From: Actinomycetospora callitridis
GTDB taxonomy: Bacteria; Actinomycetota; Actinomycetes; Mycobacteriales; Pseudonocardiaceae
Direction of reading: 5' to 3'
NCBI RefSeq assembly: GCF_028737265.1
Contig: NZ_JAQZAK010000002.1
Location: forward strand, 558,001-622,000
Length of the DNA stretch: 64,000 nt
A model generated the notes under the pieces. The model did no database searches, was not told the DNA's origin, and saw only the letters and a program-made list of their open reading frames with translations. Made by a program: the position numbers and the translations under genes. Below, one piece after another: positions 24,648 through 32,804 of the stretch (position 1 is the stretch's first letter; each line of letters starts with the position of its first letter).

Positions 24648-25196
24648 GTGGAGGTTCGCACGGCAGGCATCGACGGCGTCCGGGTGTTCGTCCCGACGCC
24701 CCACCGCGACGACCGGGGGCTGTTCACCCGCACGTTCGACACCGCGATCGCCGCGGAGCACGGCATCGACCTCGGGCCGGCGGCCCAGGACAGCCAGTCG
24801 CGCTCCCGCTACGGCACGGTGCGCGGCATGCACGGGCGACGGGGCGCCGGCGAGGCCAAGCTGGTGCGCGCGGCGCACGGGGCGGTGCTCGACGTCCTCG
24901 TCGACGCCCGACCCGGGTCGTCGACGTTCGGGCGGGTGGAGACGTTCCGCCTCGACGACGAGGACTTCTGGCACCTCTACGTGCCCCCCGGTCTCCTGCA
25001 CGGCTTCCAGGCGCTCACCGAGGTCGCGGACGTCTGCTACCGCATCGACCGCCCGCACGCCCCCGGCGAGGACCTGGCCGTCGCGCACGACGACCCCGAT
25101 CTGGCGATCGCCTGGCCGGAGCCCGTCACCGCGATCTCGGAGCGCGACCGCACCGCGGGCTCCTGGGCCGACCTGCGCGCCCTCCTTCGTGCGTGA
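24648..25196 (+). CDS. dTDP-4-dehydrorhamnose 3,5-epimerase-like (RmlC family)
   Basis: 182 residues, normal for RmlC cupins. RDDRGLFTRTF opens the fold, RGMH contains the catalytic histidine, and HLYVPPGLLHGFQAL forms the cupin core. The end has WPEPVTAISERD. It epimerises C3 and/or C5 of a 4-keto-6-deoxy nucleotide sugar. No rmlA, rmlB or rmlD is in the window, so it may serve the modified sugar made by the adjacent leftward cluster, or partner genes elsewhere. GTG start with GGGAGGG site. Confidence 0.8.
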   Translation: MEVRTAGIDGVRVFVPTPHRDDRGLFTRTFDTAIAAEHGIDLGPAAQDSQSRSRYGTVRGMHGRRGAGEAKLVRAAHGAVLDVLVDARPGSSTFGRVETFRLDDEDFWHLYVPPGLLHGFQALTEVADVCYRIDRPHAPGEDLAVAHDDPDLAIAWPEPVTAISERDRTAGSWADLRALLRA

Positions 25197-25229
25197 TCTT
25201 CTGAGCCATAGCTCAGAAGATCACGCACG
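25188..25229. terminator. Bidirectional hairpin with 19-bp perfect stem
   Basis: Two perfectly complementary 19-base arms (CGTGCGTGATCTTCTGAGC and its complement) flank a CATA loop. The left arm contains the TGA stop of the RmlC-like gene. It lies between convergent genes and should terminate both. The stem includes several A/T pairs, unlike its surroundings. Confidence 0.75.
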
Positions 25230-25234
25230 TGGGG

Positions 25235-26260
25235 TCAGGAGGGGCGCAGGGACCCGTCGAGGGTGCCGGCGGCCTGGCGGTCCTTCAGGACCGCGAGGCG
25301 GGTGAAGCGCCGGTCGAAGGCCTCCTGCGTGAGCCCGCGGGCGCGGTACTCGCGGATGAGCTCCTCGGCGCCGCCGGCCACCGACCACTCGGCGCGGAAG
25401 TCCGGCAGGAACTTGCCGATCTTCGCGAAGTCGACCCGGTAGGAGCGCGGGTCGCCGCCGGTCTCGCCGGTGATCACCAGCTCGGCCTCGGGCACCGCGA
25501 CCTTCACGGCGTCGGCGATGTCGCGGACCTGCACGTTGTTCTCGGTCGAGCCCACGTTGAACGCCTGCGCGCGCACGACGTCGGCCGGCGCGGCGAGCGC
25601 CGCGACCACGGCGCCGCCGATGTCGCGGGCGTGCGCCAGCGGCCGCCAGGGCGTGCCGTCGCTCATCACGAGGATGCGGTTCGACAGCAGGGCGTGGCCG
25701 ACGAGGTTGTTGAGCACGATGTCGGCGCGCAGCCGCGGGGAGAAGCCGAACGCCGTCGCGTTGCGCATCGACACCGGCACGAAGTCGTCGTCGGCCATGT
25801 CGACGAGGTCGGCCTCGACGCGCACCTTCGACTCGGCGTAGGGCGTCACCGGCCTCATCGGCGCCTCCTCGTCGAGGACGTCCTCGGTGCCCGACGCCCC
25901 GTAGACCGAGCACGTGGAGGCGTAGACGAAGCGCGAGACACCGGCGTCCTTCGCCAGGCGGGCGAGGCGCGTCGAGGCGTGGTGGTTGATGTCGTACGTG
26001 TGCTCGGGCGCGAGCGCCCCCAGCGGGTCGTTCGACAGCGCGGCGAGGTGCACGACGGCGTCGAACCCGCGCAGCTGCTCGGCGGTGACGTCACGCAGGT
26101 CGACGGCCAGCGCGGGCGGCTCGGGGGCCGGGAGCTCGCCGAGGACGCAGTCGGCGTAGAGGCCGGAGTCGAGCCCGGTGACCTCGTGCCCCGCCTCGGT
26201 GAGCATCGGGGCCATCAGCGTCCCGAGGTAGCCCTGGTGACCGGTGAGCAGCACGCGCAT
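25235..26260 (-). CDS. NAD-dependent sugar epimerase/dehydratase
   Basis: 341 residues, extended SDR. TGHQGYLG is the NAD loop, STCSVYG carries the catalytic serine and YAESK the Y-x3-K pair. ATG at 26260 follows an AGGAAGGA site. As the last gene of a leftward operon with the cytidylyltransferase-like and C-methyltransferase genes, it probably performs the 4,6-dehydration, reduction or epimerisation step for a branched deoxy sugar. It is not a clear CDP-glucose 4,6-dehydratase by eye. Confidence 0.8.
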   Translation of the reverse strand: MRVLLTGHQGYLGTLMAPMLTEAGHEVTGLDSGLYADCVLGELPAPEPPALAVDLRDVTAEQLRGFDAVVHLAALSNDPLGALAPEHTYDINHHASTRLARLAKDAGVSRFVYASTCSVYGASGTEDVLDEEAPMRPVTPYAESKVRVEADLVDMADDDFVPVSMRNATAFGFSPRLRADIVLNNLVGHALLSNRILVMSDGTPWRPLAHARDIGGAVVAALAAPADVVRAQAFNVGSTENNVQVRDIADAVKVAVPEAELVITGETGGDPRSYRVDFAKIGKFLPDFRAEWSVAGGAEELIREYRARGLTQEAFDRRFTRLAVLKDRQAAGTLDGSLRPS

Positions 26261-26302
26261 GGCGGGCGTCCTTCCTTCGTGCACTGGTCGTGGCTGAGTG
26301 CG

Positions 26303-26959
26303 TCAGCGTGACGGTACGGGGGGCCCGAGCAGCGCCCGCGTCAGGTGGAAGCCCTCCGCGTAGCGCACCCCGGCCTGCACCCCGCGGATGCGGGCGAGGC
26401 CCGAGAAGGCCTCGTCGTCGAACCAGGCGCGGGAGACCTGGGACGGGTAGTGCTCGTGGAGCAGGCGGCTCTTCTCCGCGACGACCTCGGGCTCCAGGGG
26501 CAGGAGCAGGGGCGGCTGGGCGAGGTCGGGCTCGGCTTTGAGGATCTCGTAGCCCAGCGCCAGGTGGTCGCGGAACACCGTCGGGACGAGACGGGCGAGG
26601 CCGCGGTGGTCCTGGTGGTCGTCGCCCCGGTGCCCGGCGAGCACGAGGTCGGGCTCGCAGGTCCGGCGGAACTCCTCGAGCGCCTCCTTGGCCCACTGCC
26701 AGTGGTGGGGCAGGCGGCCGTCGGGCATGTCCCGCACGGTCACCGCGAGGTCCGCGCCGGGGCAGAAGGCCTCCAGCGCGGCGCGCTCCTCGTCCTCCCG
26801 CGGCGTCCCGCCGCCCGAGAGCACCAGCGCCCGCACGCGCAGGCCGGGGCGGGCCCGGCAGAGCGTCAGGATCGTCCCGCCCGCGCCGAGCGGGATGTCG
26901 TCGCAGTGCGCGGCGAGCAGGACCAGCTCGTCGAGGGCCTCGGGGATCAGCGTGCGCAT
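26303..26959 (-). CDS. PIG-L/LmbE family N-deacetylase
   Basis: 218 residues. LAAHCDDIPLGAGG holds the zinc-binding H-x-DD motif and HRGDDHQDHR the second metal site. These zinc enzymes remove N-acetyl groups from amino sugars or act as amidases. Placed between a cytidylyltransferase-like gene and an epimerase gene, it may deacetylate an amino sugar intermediate. Separated from the upstream gene by 3 bases. Confidence 0.82.
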   Translation of the reverse strand: MRTLIPEALDELVLLAAHCDDIPLGAGGTILTLCRARPGLRVRALVLSGGGTPREDEERAALEAFCPGADLAVTVRDMPDGRLPHHWQWAKEALEEFRRTCEPDLVLAGHRGDDHQDHRGLARLVPTVFRDHLALGYEILKAEPDLAQPPLLLPLEPEVVAEKSRLLHEHYPSQVSRAWFDDEAFSGLARIRGVQAGVRYAEGFHLTRALLGPPVPSR

Positions 26960-26962
26960 GCC

Positions 26963-27784
26963 TCAGCGGCCGAGGGCCTCGTCGACGAGGCCCTCCAGCG
27001 GCGTGCGCTCGGGCTCGCGCTCCCACACCATCCAGGGGCGCGTGCCGGCCCGGTAGGCGGCCTCGAGGGCGTTGCGCTCCTTGAGGGTGTCCGCGGGCTG
27101 CCAGAAGCCGTCGTAGGTGTAGGACAGCAGGCGGCCCTCCTTCGCCAGGCTCGTGCACGCGTCGCCGACGAGGTCCCCGTTCTCGGGGATGTAGTCGATC
27201 GCCTCGGGCCGCAGGGCGAAGTAGCCCCCGTTCTCCCGGATCCGCATGTCGGTGACCGGGTAGATCGAGTTCACCCGGTCGCTCGGGTCGACGTCCACGA
27301 TGTGGAAGACGGCCTGCGGGGGCACGGCGAGCAGCGAGGCCGCGGCGTCCGAGCCCCGGAACGTCTCGATCATGTCGTCGATCGGGGCGTCGGTGAGCAC
27401 GTCCGCGTAGTTGGCGAGGAAGATCTCCTCGTCCTCGACGAGGTGGCGCACCCGGCGCAGACGCTCGCCGATCGGCGACTCCAGCCCGGTGTGGACGAAG
27501 TGGATCGTCCAGTCGGCGATGTCGGAGCCCTGCAGCTCGACCTCGCCCTTGCGGAGCACGAAGTCGTTCGACTCGGTCTCGCGGTAGTCGAGGAAGTAGT
27601 CCTTGACGTGGTGGGCCCCGTACCCCAGGCACAGGATGAACTCCTTGTGCCCGAAGTGCGCGTAGTAGCGCATCACGTGCCAGATGAGCGGGCGCGGCCC
27701 GACCATCTGCATGGGCTTGGGTGCGTCGGAGTCCCCGTTGCGCATCCGCATGCCGTAGCCACCGCAGAAGAGAACGACCTTCAC
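26963..27784 (-). CDS. Glucose-1-phosphate cytidylyltransferase-like nucleotidyltransferase
   Basis: 273 residues. CGGYGMRM followed by APKPMQMVGPRPLIWHVMRYY is the sugar nucleotidyltransferase start, with the HxxMRYY form characteristic of RfbF. VHTGLESPIGERLRR and FLANYADVLTD follow, as in RfbF. Reaction: CTP plus glucose-1-phosphate to CDP-glucose (or a related sugar). GTG start overlaps the C-methyltransferase stop (GTGA). Confidence 0.8.
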   Translation of the reverse strand: MKVVLFCGGYGMRMRNGDSDAPKPMQMVGPRPLIWHVMRYYAHFGHKEFILCLGYGAHHVKDYFLDYRETESNDFVLRKGEVELQGSDIADWTIHFVHTGLESPIGERLRRVRHLVEDEEIFLANYADVLTDAPIDDMIETFRGSDAAASLLAVPPQAVFHIVDVDPSDRVNSIYPVTDMRIRENGGYFALRPEAIDYIPENGDLVGDACTSLAKEGRLLSYTYDGFWQPADTLKERNALEAAYRAGTRPWMVWEREPERTPLEGLVDEALGR

Positions 27785-29052
27785 GGTCGCAGCACCTTGC
27801 CAGACCCGGGTTCGACCACCTGCAGCGAGGGGATCGGGAAGACGAGCGATCCGCCCCAGTCGGCCACGTGCGCGAGCTGCGCGGTGATCTCCTCCCGCAG
27901 GTTCCACGGGAGGACCAGGACGAAGTCGGGCCGGTCGGCGTCGATGCGCTCGGGCTCGTGGATCGGGATCCGCGTGCCCGGGGTGTAGCGCCCGTGCTTG
28001 TAGGGGTTCCGGTCGACCGTGTACGCCAGCAGGTCGGGGCGGATCCCGCAGTAGTTCAGCAGGGTGTTGCCCTTGCCCGGCGCGCCGTAGCCCACGACGG
28101 TCTTCCCGGCGTCGGCGGCGTCGACCAGGAAGCGCATGAGGTCGTTGCGGATCCGCGAGACCTCGCGGGCGAACCCGGCGTGGCCCTCGACGGTGTCCAG
28201 GCCGGCCGCGGTCTCCTCGGCGAGCACGTCGGCGACGGCCTGCGACGGCCCCTGACCGACCTCGGTGGGCCGCGCCCAGCACCGGATCGACCCGCCGTGG
28301 GTGGGCACGAGCTCGACGTCGACGAGCTCCAGGCCGCCCGAGCGCAGCGCCTTCTGCGCCGTGCCGAGCGTGTAGTACTGGAAGTGCTCGTGGTAGATCG
28401 TGTCGAACTGGCGGTACCGCATCAGCGTGAGCAGGTGCTGCACCTCGATCGACACCCAGCCGTCGTCGGCCACCATGGCCCGCAGGCCCTGGGTGAAGCC
28501 CACCAGGTCGGGGATGTGCGCGTAGACGTTGTTGGCGACGACGAGCGCCGCCGGCCCGTTCTCCGCGCGGACCGCCGCGCCGGTCTCCGGGGACAGGAAC
28601 GCCGTCAGCGTCGGCACGCCCTTGTCGCGGGCGGCCTGCCCGACGTTGGCGCTCGGCTCGACACCCAGCGCGCGCATGCCGTCGGCGACCACGTGCTGGA
28701 GCAGGTAGCCGTCGTTGCTCGCGGCCTCGACCACGAGCGAGTCGGGACCGAGCCCGGCGCGCTCCGTGGCGGCGGTGACGAAGCGGCGGGCATGGTCCAC
28801 CCACGACGTCGAGAACGACGAGAAGTACGCGTACTCCGTGAACGTCTCGTCGGGGTCGATCAGCGGGGGCAGCTGCACGAGCAGGCACGACGCGCAGACA
28901 CGGGGGTGCAGGGGGAACGTCTGCTCCGGCGCCTCGAGGGCGTCCGCCGTGAGGAAGAGCTCGCACGGCGGGGTGGCGCCGAGGTCGACGAAGCTCGTCA
29001 GGTCGGGTGAGCCGCAGAGCCGGCAGGTGATCTTGGTGTCCACTCGGTCCAT
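27781..29052 (-). CDS. Nucleotide-sugar C-methyltransferase
   Basis: 423 residues. The N-terminal zinc domain has CRLCG and CASC pairs; the central SAM domain has VVEAASNDGYLLQH; YHEHFQYYTL carries the conserved catalytic His/Tyr region; the C-terminal Rossmann-like domain starts at VVGYGAPGKGNTLLN. This matches the TylC3/NovU-type enzymes that add a methyl group to C3 or C5 of a 4-keto deoxy sugar. The start follows the initiating transferase stop by one base. The upstream GTG-codon option (29043) cannot be excluded. Confidence 0.85.
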   Translation of the reverse strand: MDRVDTKITCRLCGSPDLTSFVDLGATPPCELFLTADALEAPEQTFPLHPRVCASCLLVQLPPLIDPDETFTEYAYFSSFSTSWVDHARRFVTAATERAGLGPDSLVVEAASNDGYLLQHVVADGMRALGVEPSANVGQAARDKGVPTLTAFLSPETGAAVRAENGPAALVVANNVYAHIPDLVGFTQGLRAMVADDGWVSIEVQHLLTLMRYRQFDTIYHEHFQYYTLGTAQKALRSGGLELVDVELVPTHGGSIRCWARPTEVGQGPSQAVADVLAEETAAGLDTVEGHAGFAREVSRIRNDLMRFLVDAADAGKTVVGYGAPGKGNTLLNYCGIRPDLLAYTVDRNPYKHGRYTPGTRIPIHEPERIDADRPDFVLVLPWNLREEITAQLAHVADWGGSLVFPIPSLQVVEPGSGKVLRP

Positions 29053-29053
29053 C

Positions 29054-30796
29054 TCAGTAGGCGCCGTCGCCGCGGAACACCGCGGAGACCGTCTTCCACA
29101 TGATCACCAGGTCCATCGCGGGCGACCAGTTCTCCACGTACCGCAGGTCCAGGCGGACCGACTCCTCCCACGAGAGGTCGGAACGGCCGCTGACCTGCCA
29201 CAGCCCGGTCATGCCGGGGCGGACGAGGAACTTGCGCTTGGCGGCGTCGGTGTAGACCTCGATCTCGCCGGGGAGCGGCGGGCGGGGCCCGACCAGCGAC
29301 ATCGAGCCGCCGATGACGTTGAACAGCTGGGGCAGCTCGTCGAGCGAGTAGCGCCGCAGGAGCTGGCCGATCCGGGTGACGCGCGGGTCCTTGCGCAGCT
29401 TGAACAGCGGCCCGGACCCGTCGTTGGTGCCGGCGACGAGGTCCTCGCGGAGCTTGTCGGCGTCCGGGACCATCGACCGGAACTTGATCATCTGGAAGGT
29501 CTTGCCGCGCTGCCCGACGCGGGTCTGCCGGTAGAACACCGGCCCGCCGTCGAGCTTCACGACGAACGCGATGACCGCGAACACCGGCGCCAGCAGCAGG
29601 AGGATCGCCGCGGTGGTGACGCGGTCGAACATCAGCTTGAACACCCGCGGCACGCCCGAGAGGCGCGGCTCGGTGAGGCGCAGCAGCGGCAGGCCGTCGA
29701 CGGGCGCGACGTGCAGGCGCGGCCCGGCGACCTCCATGAGGCCCGGGTCGACGACGAGCTCGGAGCCGGTGCCCTCGAGGTCCCACGCCAGACGGTGGAG
29801 GCGCTTGGGGCTCCAGCCCGGCGTCGGGGCGACGGCGACGACGCCGTAGCGCCCGCTGCCCACGCTGGTGGAGAGGTCGTCGAGGTCCCCGATGACCGGG
29901 ACGCCGGCCACGTGGCCCTGTCCCTCCTCGCCGAGACCGGTCGGCGTGCAGGCCGCGATGACAACCCAGCCCATGTGCGGCACGCGCCGGGTGCGCTCCA
30001 CGAGGTCGCGCACCGACTGCTCGGTGCCGACGGCGAGGACGGGGAGCATCCCGCGGCCACGCTTGCGCGCCTGGTGCAGCCAGCGCCGCAGCATGTAGCG
30101 CCCGGCCATCGCCAGCAGGCCGGCGACGGGCAGGACGCCGAACACCCAGGGCCGCACGCCGAGGCGCTCGATCGCGAGGCCGCCGAGGCCCAGCACGATC
30201 GCCGCGGAGACGAACGCGCGGATCAGACGGCTCCACTCCTCCGCGCCCTGGCCGAGCGTGCGCGGGTCCCAGGCCCGGCAGGCGACGATCGCCAGGGTGA
30301 CGAGCACGCCCGCCGCCCCGCCGAGCACCCACGGGTCGGAGCTCTGCGGGCCGACGCCCTCACCGAAGCCGACGAACGCGCCGAGCACGACGCAGATCGC
30401 GAGGGTGGCGAGGTCGGAGACGGCCACGGCGAGCGCGAACTTCAGCTGCCAGCTCGTGGCCACCGCGACGCTGCCGGGCTGCTCCGGGCCCTCGTCCTCC
30501 CAGATGCGCACGAAGCCCGGCGCCGTCGGCGCGGGCTCGACGAAGACGCCGCGCTCGATCCCGGTGTCGATGCCCGCGGACATCGGGGTGTCGATCCTGG
30601 GGTCGATCCTGCCGCCGATCCCGCGCGTGATCCCGGTCTCGACCGGGGTCCCGGTCGAGGCGTCGAGGGGCACGCCGGCCGGGCCGTCCGTCTTGGACGA
30701 CCCCGCCTGCTCCTCGATCCGTGCTTGTCCGTGCTTCACGTCGCCCCCGTCGGTCGTACGCGTGGGCGTACCCACTCGTAGCACCTCGTCGGCCAT
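29054..30796 (-). CDS. Initiating phosphoglycosyltransferase (CpsE/WbaP-type, bacterial sugar transferase)
   Basis: 580 residues. A hydrophilic N-terminal extension of about 110 residues precedes four to five transmembrane helices, a CoA-binding-like domain, then a further membrane helix and the catalytic domain with FKLMFDRV, QMIKFRSMVPDAD, YSLDELPQLFNVIGGSMSLVGPRPP and LVRPGMTGLWQVSGRSDLSWEE. It transfers a sugar-1-phosphate to undecaprenyl phosphate, the first step of repeat-unit synthesis. ATG at 30796 is preferred over GTG 30802 because of the GGAAAGG spacing. First gene of the leftward sugar-modification operon. Confidence 0.88.
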   Translation of the reverse strand: MADEVLRVGTPTRTTDGGDVKHGQARIEEQAGSSKTDGPAGVPLDASTGTPVETGITRGIGGRIDPRIDTPMSAGIDTGIERGVFVEPAPTAPGFVRIWEDEGPEQPGSVAVATSWQLKFALAVAVSDLATLAICVVLGAFVGFGEGVGPQSSDPWVLGGAAGVLVTLAIVACRAWDPRTLGQGAEEWSRLIRAFVSAAIVLGLGGLAIERLGVRPWVFGVLPVAGLLAMAGRYMLRRWLHQARKRGRGMLPVLAVGTEQSVRDLVERTRRVPHMGWVVIAACTPTGLGEEGQGHVAGVPVIGDLDDLSTSVGSGRYGVVAVAPTPGWSPKRLHRLAWDLEGTGSELVVDPGLMEVAGPRLHVAPVDGLPLLRLTEPRLSGVPRVFKLMFDRVTTAAILLLLAPVFAVIAFVVKLDGGPVFYRQTRVGQRGKTFQMIKFRSMVPDADKLREDLVAGTNDGSGPLFKLRKDPRVTRIGQLLRRYSLDELPQLFNVIGGSMSLVGPRPPLPGEIEVYTDAAKRKFLVRPGMTGLWQVSGRSDLSWEESVRLDLRYVENWSPAMDLVIMWKTVSAVFRGDGAY

Positions 30797-31185
30797 GGAC
30801 ACCTTTCCGCTCGACGTATGACGCCCAGGGCCGCGGTGAGGTTGCGTGGCCGTTCACCCGAATTTCCGTCGAGCCGCCGGCACCTCACCGTGGTGCCGTC
30901 CGGATCAACGAATCGCCACCGGCACGGTCACGCCGATGACACCCAGGATTGGACCGGGCGGGGCACGGCCACGGTCGAGAACCCCGACCCGGGTACGCGC
31001 CGCCACCGTGCCGGGCATCGTGCCGCACGCCCGGAGCAGCCCCGGCGGCGCGGGTGCCCCGAACGCGCTCCCGACGGTCACGGTGACCATCTGTCGACGA
31101 CACCACCGTGTACCCGGACGAACAGGACGAACCGGGTGCGACCGTCCGTCGTTGGTACCGCCGTAAGGGGCACGGCCTTGCTCGG

Positions 31186-31191
31186 TATGGT
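31186..31191 (+). promoter_or_regulatory. Candidate -10 (TATGGT) for the lyase-like gene
   Basis: TATGGT would start a leader of about 160 bases that contains the 12-bp repeats. Confidence 0.35.
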
Positions 31192-31257
31192 GCCGCCGGA
31201 CGAACCACCTCGCCGGTTTCGTCCGGATTCGGCCCGGGGTCGCCGTCGATCACCGGT

Positions 31258-31317
31258 GATCGACCCAGTGATCGACCGGGTGATCGACCCAGCGATCGAC
31301 CCCCTGATCGGCCTCCT
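31258..31317 (+). repeat. Five tandem 12-bp repeats (GATCGACCnnnn)
   Basis: GATCGACC begins at 31258, 31270, 31282, 31294 and, with one change (GATCGGCC), 31306, a period of exactly 12. The array lies 42-101 bases upstream of the lyase ATG. The even spacing suggests cooperative protein binding or slippage-prone DNA. The GATC-rich sequence contrasts with its surroundings. Confidence 0.7.
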
Positions 31318-31358
31318 GGCCGACGCAGCCCCGACCGCGCCAGACGAGGAGCGCCCCG

Positions 31359-32363
31359 ATGCCCCACGACGCCGTCGCCCGACGGGCGACCCGGCCCGGT
31401 CGCATCGGCCGTCGCACCGGCCGTGCCACCCGCTCCGCCGTCGCGGTCACCGCCCTGCTCGCCGCCCTGCTCGCCGCCCTGCTGGGCGCCGGGGCCCCGG
31501 TGGCCACCGCCGCGCCCGACGCCCCCGGCGCCGACCGGGCGACCTGGGAGCTCCCGGCCGCCGGCGACGTGCTCGCCGCGTTCGACCGCAACGGCTACAA
31601 CGAGCAGGACGGCGCGCCCCGACAGATCGCCTCGCCGACGGCACCGGGCCGCCAGGCCCTGGAGTTCCGGCTCGACGGCGGCGACCAGCGCAGCGAGGTC
31701 CAGCCCCGCGTGCCCGACCAGGTCGAGGGCGACGTGTGGTTCTACACGTACCGCGGCGGACTGGCGCGGGACTTCCCGACCGACACCGAGGCCTGGCAGG
31801 TCGTCCTGCAGTGGCACCACACCGGCGACTCGGGCTCGCCGCCCCTCGCCCTCGAGATCAAGCAGGGCCGGCTGCTGCTGGCCACGGAGGGCGAGAACCT
31901 CCAGGACCTCGGGCCCGTGCGGGGCGGCGACCGCCTCGACGTCACGATGCGTGTCGCGTTCTCGCAGGACCCGCAGCGCAGCGCCGTCGACATCTGGCGC
32001 GACGGCCGTCCCGTCCTCGAGGGCCACCGCCCGCCGGCCGGCACGATGCTCGACGGCTCCAACTACCTGAAGGTCGGTCTCTACCGGGCCACCGCGATCG
32101 ACGAGGGCGGGCGGCTGTGGGTCGACGACCTGCGGGTCGGGCGCACGATGGCCTCCGTCTCCCCCACAGCCCGCACCGGCTCGGCCACGGCCGGCGAGGA
32201 CGAGGACGAGGACGAGGACGCCGACCCTGCCGTCGCGGCCTCCCCGTCGGGCGCCGCCGCCGGCCGTGACGGCGACGCCGTGACCTGGGTGGCCGGCGTG
32301 CTGCTCGTCGCGGTCGTGCTCCTGCTGGTGGCCACCCGCCGCGACGCCCGCACCCGGCGCTGA
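31359..32363 (+). CDS. Membrane-anchored polysaccharide lyase-like protein
   Basis: 334 residues. An Arg-rich N region and hydrophobic VTALLAALLAALLGAG core with ATAAP site form a signal peptide. The jelly-roll domain has GYNEQDGAP, GGDQRSEV, WQVVLQWHHTGD and NYLKVGLYR, parallel to the secreted lyase-like protein at 19718. An acidic linker (EDEDEDED) leads to a C-terminal helix WVAGVLLVAVVLLLV and a basic tail, so the domain is displayed outside the membrane. It would cut or hold the polymer at the surface. GAGGAG site precedes the ATG. Confidence 0.78.
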   Translation: MPHDAVARRATRPGRIGRRTGRATRSAVAVTALLAALLAALLGAGAPVATAAPDAPGADRATWELPAAGDVLAAFDRNGYNEQDGAPRQIASPTAPGRQALEFRLDGGDQRSEVQPRVPDQVEGDVWFYTYRGGLARDFPTDTEAWQVVLQWHHTGDSGSPPLALEIKQGRLLLATEGENLQDLGPVRGGDRLDVTMRVAFSQDPQRSAVDIWRDGRPVLEGHRPPAGTMLDGSNYLKVGLYRATAIDEGGRLWVDDLRVGRTMASVSPTARTGSATAGEDEDEDEDADPAVAASPSGAAAGRDGDAVTWVAGVLLVAVVLLLVATRRDARTRR

Positions 32364-32473
32364 GCGCCGGGCCGACCCGCACCCGACGAGGGATTCCGGC
32401 AGGGCGACTCGGTCACCGCGCGCGCCGGCCGCCGGGTCCTGCGTGTCACCATGGTCACCGTCGCAGGCGACGA

Positions 32474-32544
32474 TCCGCCGTGGTGTAAGGGCAACACCTC
32501 GGATTTTGGTTCCGATGATCCAGGTTCGAATCCTGGCGGCGGAG
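32474..32544 (+). tRNA. tRNA-Gln (anticodon TTG)
   Basis: A complete 71-base cloverleaf: acceptor TCCGCCG/CGGCGGA, D stem GTGT/ACAC, anticodon stem TCGGA/TCCGA with loop TTTTGGT (anticodon TTG, reads CAA), 4-base variable loop, T stem CCAGG/CCTGG with loop TTCGAAT, discriminator G. The CCA end is not encoded. The flanking region 32364-32473 and 32545-32672 shows no gene. Confidence 0.93.
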
Positions 32545-32672
32545 CAGCGGCTCACGGGGGTCCTCTCGTCCGGTCGGCCGATCGGCATGCGTCGAGCAGA
32601 AACGATGCCGTCGCGTCCGGGTCAACCTCGATGGTGAGAGCACCGCCGGACGCGCTGCGTGTCCGGCTTCGC

Positions 32673-32678
32673 TACGCT
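32673..32678 (+). promoter_or_regulatory. -10 element (TACGCT) before a coupled small ORF
   Basis: TACGCT is followed by 6 bases and a GTG at 32685, the leaderless pattern seen at other operon heads in the window. Confidence 0.45.
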
Positions 32679-32684
32679 GAGCTG

Positions 32685-32804
32685 GTGCCCCGCTCCCCAC
32701 GTCGGTACGTCGGACCGGCGACCGCGCTCGTGGGTGGCGTGTCCCCGGGCCGGTGCCGTCCTCCGACACCCGGCACCGGAGAAGTGACCCCTCCGACCAC
32801 ATGA
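32685..32804 (+). CDS. Possible leaderless 39-residue ORF coupled to the second flippase
   Basis: GTG at 32685 opens a 39-codon frame, basic at the N terminus (PRSPRRYVG) and Pro/Gly-rich, ending in TGA at 32802-32804. The stop overlaps the flippase ATG at 32801 (ATGA). The upstream -10 spacing predicts that its GTG is the 5' end of the mRNA. No family recognised. It may serve only to load ribosomes for the flippase, whose own start lacks a well-placed ribosome-binding site. Confidence 0.4.
   Translation: MPRSPRRYVGPATALVGGVSPGRCRPPTPGTGEVTPPTT

Larger units (their letters stand above)
30797..31358. other. 562-base divergent intergenic region
   Basis: Lies between the leftward initiating transferase and the rightward lyase-like gene. 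It holds a candidate TATGGT -10 for the rightward gene, an ACCCGG/CCGGGT inverted repeat near 31110-31136, and five 12-bp tandem repeats near its right end. Open frames through it look like high-GC shadows. It is the longest gap in the polysaccharide locus and is probably the main control region. Confidence 0.6.

Noticed and set aside
31258..31317. The 12-bp repeats as a CRISPR array or plasmid iterons
   Set aside because: Unit and spacer lengths are far too short for CRISPR, no cas genes are present, and no replication gene is nearby.
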